From Bacteroidaceae bacterium (GTDB lineage Bacteria > Bacteroidota > Bacteroidia > Bacteroidales > Bacteroidaceae): a stretch of 9,791 nt of DNA. Where the stretch lies: contig CAAGHW010000115.1 in assembly GCA_900769765.1 (NCBI GenBank), forward strand, positions 1 to 9,791, in the 5' to 3' direction. The first letter of the stretch is position 1. Each line of letters starts with the position of its first letter. The translations under genes and the position numbers were made by a program. The notes under the pieces are model-generated. The model had not been told where the DNA came from and ran no database searches. It saw nothing but the letters and a program-made list of their open reading frames with translations. Below, in pieces: positions 1 through 5,646 of the stretch.

Positions 1-916
1 CCCAAGAGTCGGTTATGGTGTGGTAGGTAAGTACATCCTTGCGGAATTTGTACCACTCGGGTGCGTGACGCAAGTACATGTTGTCCTGCTTGCCTGTGAT
101 TGCACTAAGGAATATGTCGTGGTCGACGCCACCAAAGAACAGTATGTGGCTGTATCCTACAGGGCTGCATGTGCTGCCTACAACAGCCTGTATCAATTGT
201 TCGCGCTTGCCGTCTGTGGCATCGTCTTTCCATGCCAAAGCTGGAGAGGTGCGTTTCCACTGTTCTGTATTGCCTTTCTTCAGTTCGGCAATGGAGATGT
301 ATACGCCATCGGTGTGTACTGTGGCTTCGCACTCTTCGGTTTTTGGCTGGTATCCGCCAAAGATAAAGAGGGCATGGCCGCCGGCTGTGTTCTGTACGGT
401 AACACATGGTTGCAGGCGACATCCGTCGGGCATGGTGGCTACTGCGGTCCACTCCTTGCTGTCGACAGGGAAGGGCAGTGCATACACCTCTCTGTTGGGT
501 GTGCCGTCCGTTTGTCCTCCGGCAACCCACAACATGCCGTCGTGGTATGTGGCGGCAAAGTTGTCCAATGCCTTAGGTAAAGAGGTAATAGGGGTGGTTG
601 TGCCGTCTATGGCGTTGATGAAAAGGCACTCGCTGAGCGAGGATGTGGAGTCCATTCCGCCCAAATATACAGCTCCCCCAGGTACCTGTACACTTGCTCC
701 GTAGGCTCTCGGGTAATAGACTTTCTGTCCGCCGTCGGCGCATGGTACGTCGGGGAAGTTGCATCCTCCGTAAATGCTCAACTCTCCGTTTGTCCAACTT
801 GCATAATGCCCTGAAACGGCCTTGTCCAAAGGTTGTACCGGCGATACGGAAATCCTGTTCTGCGCTATGCCGAGCGTGGAACAGAGTGTGAGTAATAGAA
901 ACAGATGTTTTTTCAT
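1..916 (-). CDS. nanM: Cyclically permuted mutarotase / N-acetylneuraminate epimerase-like Kelch protein (3' end beyond window)
   Basis: Kelch beta-propeller protein of the cyclically permuted mutarotase family, related to E. coli NanM, which speeds alpha- to beta-Neu5Ac conversion in the periplasm. Reading the minus strand from ATG at 916 gives 305 codons open to the left edge, so the C-terminus is missing. Residues 1-18 form a Sec signal peptide (MKKHLFLLLTLCSTLGIA, then QN). Cys12 is not in a good lipobox because Leu precedes it. The family-typical GGCNFPDVPCADGG lies at residues 50-63. Repeated Kelch blades follow (AVYLGGMD, LWVAGGQTDG, LFIFGGYQ, ILFFGGVD), and the visible part ends with the blade-like TDSW. 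It is the third gene of an operon with nanL and nanE, starting 75 nt after the nanE stop. That context supports sialic acid as the substrate, though the exact sugar is inferred. The start is set by the signal peptide; no strong ribosome binding site is visible. Confidence 0.88.
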   Translation of the reverse strand, partial: MKKHLFLLLTLCSTLGIAQNRISVSPVQPLDKAVSGHYASWTNGELSIYGGCNFPDVPCADGGQKVYYPRAYGASVQVPGGAVYLGGMDSTSSLSECLFINAIDGTTTPITSLPKALDNFAATYHDGMLWVAGGQTDGTPNREVYALPFPVDSKEWTAVATMPDGCRLQPCVTVQNTAGGHALFIFGGYQPKTEECEATVHTDGVYISIAELKKGNTEQWKRTSPALAWKDDATDGKREQLIQAVVGSTCSPVGYSHILFFGGVDHDIFLSAITGKQDNMYLRHAPEWYKFRKDVLTYHTITDSW

Positions 917-939
917 GGTTCGATTTCTTTTCTCTGACA

Positions 940-980
940 ATAAGAGGATTGCTCATTTTGCTGTTGGGTCATCCTCTTAT
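940..980. repeat. Intercistronic 10-bp inverted repeat between nanE and the mutarotase gene
   Basis: ATAAGAGGAT at 940-949 is matched perfectly by ATCCTCTTAT at 971-980, with a 21-nt loop. It fills most of the 75-nt gap between nanE and the mutarotase gene and ends 23 nt before the mutarotase ATG in the direction of transcription. No T-run follows on the transcribed strand, so a classical terminator is unlikely. It could be an mRNA-processing or stability hairpin, or a protein-binding site. Function is inferred only from position. Confidence 0.6.
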
Positions 981-991
981 GGAGATATTCT

Positions 992-2167
992 TTATTTTGT
1001 CAATTCTTTACAGAGGTCGTACGATTTTATCATCATGCGAGGAATATGGAACGGGCCTTTGAAGATGTTGCCCTTGGCAGGCTGTGCCACAGTACCGTCG
1101 CGGTGCAGATAGCCGTACCATTCGCCACATTCGGCATCGGGAAAATGTGCGTAAGTCCATTCGCTTATCTGCTTGTGCCAGATGAGATACTTGTCGTCGC
1201 CTGTCGCCTCGTAAGCGTAAAGGGTGGCGATGATAGCCTCGGTCTGCGGCCACCAGAATTTCATATCCTGTGAGTAGTCCTGTGGTGGCAGGTTCTTGCA
1301 GTCGCGGAAGTTGATGATGCCGCCGTACTGCTTGTCCCAGCCCCATTCCCACGACCAGTCGAGGATTTGAAGGGCTTGCTGTGTGAGTTCCTTGTCCCAA
1401 CCGCGGTGCTTTGCCTCTTCGAGCAGGAACCATGCTGTCTCGATGCAGTGACCGGGGTTTATCAGACGGCCGTTGATGGTGTCGATGAATTCGCCGTTGG
1501 GGCCTACAGTTTCAAGCAATGCCTCGAATTCGGGCTTCATGAAGTCCTTCAACGATGCTATCGATTCGTCAATCTGCTGGTCGAGCACAGGGTCGCTTAT
1601 CACGTTGCGTATGCGCGAAGCTGTGTTGATGAGTATCATTACCAATGAATGGCCTTTGGCCTGCAATGCCGGCAGATATTTCGGTTCCATGTAACCGGGG
1701 GTAGCAACAAACTTGCGTATATCCTTGAATAGGTTGAGTGCCTTCTCGGCATAGCTCATGTCGCCCGAAGCCTTTGCATATTCAGCCATGGCAATGGCAG
1801 CAAAACTCTCCGAGAATACATAGCGGCGTTTGCGTAGGGGAGTACCGTCGGCCATCACTTCGAAATACATTCTGCCGTCGGTGTCAAAACAGTGCGCCTC
1901 GATGAAATCGATGGTGCTCTTGGCTGCTGCAAGCCATTCGGGGTTCTTCTCGATGGTGTTATATGCAAAACTGCATACAAAGGCAAAACGGCCCTGGAAC
2001 CACACCGATTTTGTGGTGTCTATCAGCGAACCGTCGCGGTTTACACATGTGTATACACCGCCGTTCACGCGGTCGAGTCCGTTCTTTAGCCAAAACGGCA
2101 TTATGTCGTTTACAAGGTCGTCGCGATATCTCTGCGACCAATCATTCAGGTATTCAGTCCAATTCAT
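992..2167 (-). CDS. nanE: N-acylglucosamine 2-epimerase (ManNAc/GlcNAc epimerase), AGE family
   Basis: Cytoplasmic (alpha/alpha)6-barrel epimerase of the AGE/renin-binding-protein family, interconverting ManNAc and GlcNAc. In Bacteroides-type sialic acid use it acts on the unphosphorylated sugar released by NanL, and a kinase phosphorylates GlcNAc afterwards. From the ATG at 2167 the protein is 391 aa, the usual family length. Visible family blocks are INPGHCIETAWFLLEEA, with the predicted catalytic His240, KFWWPQTEAI, GEWYGYLHRDG, and near the C-terminus KGPFHIPRMM, with the second predicted catalytic His374. These two His lie close to the positions described in characterised AGE enzymes. 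The frame can be extended 5 codons to a TTG at 2182, but the ATG start (MNWTEYLNDW) looks more natural. It follows nanL after 71 nt and precedes the mutarotase gene on the same strand, so it is probably co-transcribed. No strong Shine-Dalgarno is visible. Confidence 0.93.
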   Translation of the reverse strand: MNWTEYLNDWSQRYRDDLVNDIMPFWLKNGLDRVNGGVYTCVNRDGSLIDTTKSVWFQGRFAFVCSFAYNTIEKNPEWLAAAKSTIDFIEAHCFDTDGRMYFEVMADGTPLRKRRYVFSESFAAIAMAEYAKASGDMSYAEKALNLFKDIRKFVATPGYMEPKYLPALQAKGHSLVMILINTASRIRNVISDPVLDQQIDESIASLKDFMKPEFEALLETVGPNGEFIDTINGRLINPGHCIETAWFLLEEAKHRGWDKELTQQALQILDWSWEWGWDKQYGGIINFRDCKNLPPQDYSQDMKFWWPQTEAIIATLYAYEATGDDKYLIWHKQISEWTYAHFPDAECGEWYGYLHRDGTVAQPAKGNIFKGPFHIPRMMIKSYDLCKELTK

Positions 2168-2205
2168 AGTATTATTATCCAAAAAAAACGTAGGTATAAA
2201 TGTAG

Positions 2206-2224
2206 GGGCGGGGTTAGCCCGCCC
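2206..2224. repeat. GC-rich hairpin in the nanL-nanE gap, REP-like
   Basis: GGGCGGG (2206-2212) and CCCGCCC (2218-2224) form a perfect 7-bp all-GC stem with a 5-nt loop. It lies in an otherwise AT-rich 71-nt spacer between the nanL stop and the nanE start. The composition contrasts sharply with its surroundings and resembles dispersed palindromic elements found between genes in gut bacteria. Whether this one is repeated in the genome cannot be seen here. It could act as an mRNA-stability or attenuating hairpin that sets the nanL:nanE ratio. Confidence 0.6.
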
Positions 2225-2238
2225 TGTAAAAATGTGCT

Positions 2239-3156
2239 TTAGAATTTATTGCAACGCTCAAAGAAATTGATTGCTTCGAGCTCCTTGCGCATAGCAGCTT
2301 CCTCCTCGTCGGTCATATTCTGGAACGGTGTGCGGTTCTTGCCAAGGTCAAGACCAATGAGTTTCATTATGCGCTTGCCGCCGACAATGTTTCCGCGATA
2401 GTGGCAGATGACATTGATGACCTCCTGTGAGAAGTTCTGCAACTCGCGGGCTTTTTCGAGGTCGCCTGCGTTCCATGCGTCGATGATGCCGGCAAGGTTA
2501 CAGCCGTTATAGTTGGTTGTTCCGCCAATGCCGCCCTGTGCACCGCCCATGGCAAGGCAAGGAAGGATAGTCTCGTCCTGTCCGTGCAGCATATCGAACT
2601 TGCCGTTCTTGTACAGACGGCACTGGTTATATTCGTAAAGGCTCTCGAATGTGTATTTGATACCTGCGAAGTTTGGTATTCTGCCATCGACAGCTTCAAG
2701 GAATTTTACCATAGGAAGGAATGCGCCGTTGAATGCAGGGATGTGGTAGAAATAGAACGGTAGCTCGGGTGCTGCCGATGCAATCTCCTCGCAATATTTT
2801 ACAAGTTCCTCGACGCGGCCCACCTTTGGGAACGGGGGAGCCATGGCGCCAATACCGAATACACCCATCTTTTGCGCATGCTCGGCCATTCTGCGGCTCG
2901 ACTTTACACAAGTGCTGCCGACATGAACAATGATTTTGAAACCCTCGGGAGCTGCTGCCACCCACGCCTCGGTGAGCTTGATGCGCTCCTCTTCGGTGAG
3001 CATGTAACCTTCGCCCGATGAACCGTTGATGAATACACCTTTCATGCCGTTCTTTGCAAGCATCTGCGCGTATGCAGGGATTGGTTCGTAGTTTACTTCG
3101 CCGTTCTCGTAGAATGGAGTGAACGGAGCATCAATCAAGCCGATAATCTTTTCCAT
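2239..3156 (-). CDS. nanL: N-acetylneuraminate lyase (sialic acid aldolase)
   Basis: Class I aldolase of the DHDPS/NAL family, a cytoplasmic TIM barrel that cleaves Neu5Ac to ManNAc and pyruvate through a Schiff base. The 305-aa length is typical. The N-terminal strand is GLIDAPFTPF. The carboxylate-binding loop GSSGEG is at residues 45-50. Tyr137 sits in FYFYHIPAFNG, at the same number as the catalytic Tyr of E. coli NanA. Lys167 in GIKYTFESLYEY is the Schiff-base lysine (Lys165 in E. coli NanA). The YHIP motif together with the GIKYT block favours NAL over dihydrodipicolinate synthase, as do nanE and the mutarotase gene next to it. The only sensible start is the ATG at 3156 (MEKIIGLIDAPF). 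It is the first gene of the minus-strand operon and faces a divergent regulatory region shared with the MFS gene. The symbol nanL follows Bacteroides usage; the E. coli equivalent is nanA. Confidence 0.94.
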   Translation of the reverse strand: MEKIIGLIDAPFTPFYENGEVNYEPIPAYAQMLAKNGMKGVFINGSSGEGYMLTEEERIKLTEAWVAAAPEGFKIIVHVGSTCVKSSRRMAEHAQKMGVFGIGAMAPPFPKVGRVEELVKYCEEIASAAPELPFYFYHIPAFNGAFLPMVKFLEAVDGRIPNFAGIKYTFESLYEYNQCRLYKNGKFDMLHGQDETILPCLAMGGAQGGIGGTTNYNGCNLAGIIDAWNAGDLEKARELQNFSQEVINVICHYRGNIVGGKRIMKLIGLDLGKNRTPFQNMTDEEEAAMRKELEAINFFERCNKF

Positions 3157-3324
3157 AGTTTTTGTTATATGTGGTTTTTGAATTTGTTTTATTAACTAAC
3201 CAACAAAAAAACTGAAAATTATCCAATTCTGCAAATAATACCTCTATATTATTAGGTGTGGGCATGATAAAACCTATATTTCTGCAACATTTTGTTTCCT
3301 GCTGTTGTTATGGAATAAGTTTAA
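3157..3324. promoter_or_regulatory. Divergent intergenic region between nanL and the MFS gene
   Basis: This AT-rich 168-nt spacer must hold the start signals for both directions. On the minus strand, TAATTTTC (3221-3214) is one base off the Bacteroidetes TAnnTTTG box and would give a 5' leader of about 50 nt for nanL. On the plus strand, TATATTTC (3275-3282) is likewise one base off and lies 42 nt before the MFS start. Neither has a clear TTTG at the usual upstream distance, so both are weak. The region also holds two direct copies of TTCTGCAA (3227-3234 and 3280-3287) and a 7-bp inverted repeat AATAATA/TATTATT (3234-3240, 3247-3253). These are candidate operator sites for a sialic acid regulator. 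Confidence 0.4.
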
Positions 3325-4593
3325 ATGAAGAGACTTATGAATAACAGAACTGTTTCAGGCGGCAACAACTCTTTTATGCACGACAACGGCAGGCGTGTGT
3401 ACAAGAAAGGTATTTATACAGGTAGTGGTACTATAACGGTTATGGCGTTGGCCGGTATATGGTCGGTTGCAGCATTGACATCATTGCCGGGGTTGGCTGT
3501 GTCGCCCATATCGGAGAAGTTGCTTACGGTATTCCCTACGGCTACCGACCTGGAGATACAGATGCTTACCACGTTGCCGTCGCTGCTCATAATTCCTTTT
3601 ATATTGTTTGCGGGTTTCATTAGCGAGAAGGTGGGGTATATAAAACTGCTTAATATTGGTTTGTGGCTCTACCTTATAAGCGGCGCGCTCTATTTCTTCT
3701 GTACCTCGATGACGCAGCTTATAATAGTGAGCGCGTTGCTTGGCGTGGGTGCAGGTATAATAATACCGTTCTCTACATCTCTCGTCTCAAGGTTCTTCTC
3801 GGGCGAACAGCGCACAAGACAGTATGGATATGTGTCGGCCTTGACAAATATAACTCTTGTAGTGGCAACGGCAGTTACAGGCTATCTTGCCGATATAAAG
3901 TGGCGTTTGCCGTTTGTGGTGTATCTGTTGCCGATAGTGTCGATTCTGCTCGTCCCTGCGATAAAAAACTGTGAGAAGAACGTGGCAGCAAAGAGCGAGG
4001 ATAAACCCGATGATGCGACAACAGGAAAGGTGGAGTATCGTACCCTTGTCAAGTATATGCTTTACTATCTGCTCATAACGTATCTTGTGATGGTTGTCAG
4101 CATAAACCTGCCGTTCCTTTTGGGTAAGTATGGGTATGACAGCGGCGTGTCGGGTGTCGTTACATCGATATTCTTCATTGCGATGATGTTGCCGGGGTTG
4201 TTTATCAACCGTATAATAGCCGTACTGCGTGGTACTATTCTTGTAGTGTCGTTGTTGCTCATTGCTCTTGGACTTTTGGATGTCTTCTTCAACAGCTCGC
4301 TGGCTTTTATAATATTGGGTTGTGTCGCAACAGGTGTGGGCTATGGTATTGCGCAGCCGTACATATACGATGTTACAGCGTCGCTCGCTCCTCCGCAGAA
4401 GGCTACTTATGCACTTGCGTTGCTGATGACAATGAATTATGTCGCAATACTTATATCGCCATTTCTTGTCGATTGGGCGCAGGATATTTTCGGAATCAAA
4501 GGCGAACGCTTCCCGTTTGTGCTGAACGGTGTGGTAGGTGGCGTTGCGGTCGTCTTTCTGTTGCTGAGACGTGTTTGGTTGAAACGTAAATGA
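3325..4593 (+). CDS. MFS transporter, 12 TM segments, substrate unknown (candidate NanT role)
   Basis: Inner-membrane secondary transporter of the major facilitator superfamily, 422 aa. Hydrophobic segments fall roughly at residues 37-57, 82-100, 108-125, 130-155, 166-188, 194-212, 243-265, 275-294, 300-320, 325-345, 362-382 and 398-415. A hydrophilic loop (about 213-240) separates the two six-helix halves. The cytoplasmic loop after TM2, GFISEKVGYIK (97-107), matches the MFS motif A pattern. The ATG at 3325 gives a polar N-terminus of about 35 residues; in-frame ATGs at 3337 and 3376 are alternatives, and no clear ribosome binding site decides. It is divergent from nanL and forms a likely operon with the EamA gene 7 nt downstream. 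Position next to the sialic acid operon makes an importer role attractive, but the sequence does not reveal substrate, and a drug or metabolite exporter is also possible. Confidence 0.87.
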   Translation: MKRLMNNRTVSGGNNSFMHDNGRRVYKKGIYTGSGTITVMALAGIWSVAALTSLPGLAVSPISEKLLTVFPTATDLEIQMLTTLPSLLIIPFILFAGFISEKVGYIKLLNIGLWLYLISGALYFFCTSMTQLIIVSALLGVGAGIIIPFSTSLVSRFFSGEQRTRQYGYVSALTNITLVVATAVTGYLADIKWRLPFVVYLLPIVSILLVPAIKNCEKNVAAKSEDKPDDATTGKVEYRTLVKYMLYYLLITYLVMVVSINLPFLLGKYGYDSGVSGVVTSIFFIAMMLPGLFINRIIAVLRGTILVVSLLLIALGLLDVFFNSSLAFIILGCVATGVGYGIAQPYIYDVTASLAPPQKATYALALLMTMNYVAILISPFLVDWAQDIFGIKGERFPFVLNGVVGGVAVVFLLLRRVWLKRK

Positions 4594-4600
4594 TTGTGTA

Positions 4601-5512
4601 ATGAACAATAAGGTCAAAGGTTCTGTGTCGCTCTTTGTCGCAAGGGTGTTCAGTGGCTTGAATGTCAATGCCATGGGCTATCTGTTGCCGGTGTGGATAG
4701 CTCCTATGGGGTGCGTTACCATAAGGCTTGTGTTCGGTGCTGTTGTCTTTTGGATAATATCGATATTTACAAAACCCGAAAACATAACACTCGGCGACAA
4801 ACTGAAACTTCTGGCTTTAGGCGCATTCGGAATCTTCGGGTATATGTCGTTGTATGCTTTGAGCATAAGTTATACCACACCTGTGAAGTTTGCCATATTC
4901 AATGCCATGCAGCCACTCTGGGTGATGGTGGTGAGTGCATTGCTCTATAACAAAAGCATAGAGGGGCGTAAACTCACGGGGCTTGCCGTGGGCTTTGCAG
5001 GAGCGTTGCTCTGCATCCTTTCGCAACCTCTTGCGGGTAAGGCTTCCGACAACCATATTGGCAATTTGCTTGCAGTCCTTTCGTCGATAATCTACTCTGT
5101 CTATCTTGTGCTGTCGTCAAGGTTTGTCAGCCATATATCAAGTGTTACGCTTCTGAAATATACTTTTACGGCTGCGGCTGTGGTCGCTGTGATTGTGTCG
5201 TTCTTTACAGGCTTTGACGCGCCTCTATTCAGGAATGGCATACATTACACTCCGTTGTTGCTCCTTTTGTATGTGTTGCTGTTCCCGACGGTGCTTACCT
5301 ATTTCCTTATCCCAATTGGCATGAAATATCTCGACAGCGCGGTGGTGGCTCTGTATGGTTATGTAACGCTGATTGTTGCCACATCCGTTTCATACATCTT
5401 CGGCTTGGACAAGTTCGACCCTGTCATCTTGTTTTCTCTATTGTTGATAGGTATCAGTATCTATTGGGTGGGGAGTGGTGGCAAAGATAAAAAAGCAGAG
5501 AGTGCAGAGTAA
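4601..5512 (+). CDS. EamA/DMT-family transporter
   Basis: Inner-membrane protein of the drug/metabolite transporter superfamily, 303 aa, the usual length for a 10-TM EamA protein. Two EamA repeats are visible, at roughly residues 8-140 and 154-290. The first contains RLVFGAVVFWIISIF and the helix pair around YALSISYTTPVKFAIFNAMQP. The second contains the equivalent LLYVLLFPTVLTYFLIPIGM and the block around LDSAVVALYGYVTLIVA. The tail (GGKDKKAESAE) is charged and cytoplasmic. The gene starts 7 nt after the MFS stop codon, so the two are almost certainly co-transcribed. EamA proteins move many small metabolites, often outward; nothing here identifies the substrate. The last codons run into a short GCAGAG-type repeat, so the exact C-terminus may be a recent addition. 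Confidence 0.88.
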   Translation: MNNKVKGSVSLFVARVFSGLNVNAMGYLLPVWIAPMGCVTIRLVFGAVVFWIISIFTKPENITLGDKLKLLALGAFGIFGYMSLYALSISYTTPVKFAIFNAMQPLWVMVVSALLYNKSIEGRKLTGLAVGFAGALLCILSQPLAGKASDNHIGNLLAVLSSIIYSVYLVLSSRFVSHISSVTLLKYTFTAAAVVAVIVSFFTGFDAPLFRNGIHYTPLLLLLYVLLFPTVLTYFLIPIGMKYLDSAVVALYGYVTLIVATSVSYIFGLDKFDPVILFSLLLIGISIYWVGSGGKDKKAESAE

Positions 5513-5585
5513 AGACGGATGCTGTGGGCGGCTTGCGAGTCGCGGTGAGAATAACGAGGCCGTTTTGTGTGTTTTTTGGAGGATC

Positions 5586-5619
5586 TTTGTCGTATGTTCG
5601 TGAAAAATAGCTAACTTTG
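5586..5619 (+). promoter_or_regulatory. Bacteroidetes-type promoter for the M6 protease gene
   Basis: TAACTTTG at 5612-5619 matches the Bacteroidetes -7 box TAnnTTTG exactly. TTTG at 5586-5589 is a candidate -33 box with a 22-nt spacer, slightly longer than the usual 19-21. Transcription would start near 5626, leaving a leader of about 20 nt before the ATG at 5647. The -7 box lies in the left half of an inverted repeat, suggesting control by a repressor or activator. Confidence 0.6.
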
Positions 5620-5640
5620 TAAATTACAAAGTCTATTTTT
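5603..5640. repeat. Interrupted palindrome overlapping the M6 protease promoter
   Basis: ACTTTGTAAATTACAAAGT (5614-5632) is a perfect inverted repeat with 9-bp arms around a single central base. It is flanked by a second matching pair, AAAAATAG (5603-5610) and CTATTTTT (5633-5640), displaced only by a 3-nt bulge (CTA, 5611-5613). Together 17 bp can pair. The left arm contains most of the -7 box and the right arm covers the predicted transcription start. A transcript from that start would contain only the right half, so the symmetry is more likely a DNA operator than an RNA hairpin. Confidence 0.65.
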
Positions 5641-5646
5641 TATGCT

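Noticed and set aside
20..704. Two overlapping plus-strand open frames (186 and 208 codons) and a minus-strand frame in 573-956 near the left edge.
   Set aside because: They overlap the intact mutarotase frame with its signal peptide and Kelch motifs. The translations are Cys- or Arg-rich and unlike real proteins.
868..916. Possible lipoprotein signal in the mutarotase (Cys12 in its leader).
   Set aside because: The residue before Cys is Leu, not the Gly/Ala/Ser of a lipobox, and a standard cleavage site (GIA before QN) fits better.
2168..2182. A five-codon upstream extension of nanE starting at TTG (2182).
   Set aside because: The ATG at 2167 gives a family-typical N-terminus and length. 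The extension encodes only Asn/Asp-rich residues from an AT-rich spacer.
3787..4674. A 295-codon open frame on the minus strand opposite the MFS and EamA genes.
   Set aside because: Its translation is rich in His, Arg and Gln with no recognisable domain, while the plus strand encodes a clear 12-TM MFS protein. It is a shadow frame.
5529..5578. Possible terminator after the EamA gene: CGGCTT (5529-5534) could pair with AGGCCG (5557-5562), followed by T-rich sequence.
   Set aside because: The stem is only six pairs with a wobble and a 22-nt loop, and the T tract is broken by G residues. It is too weak to call.
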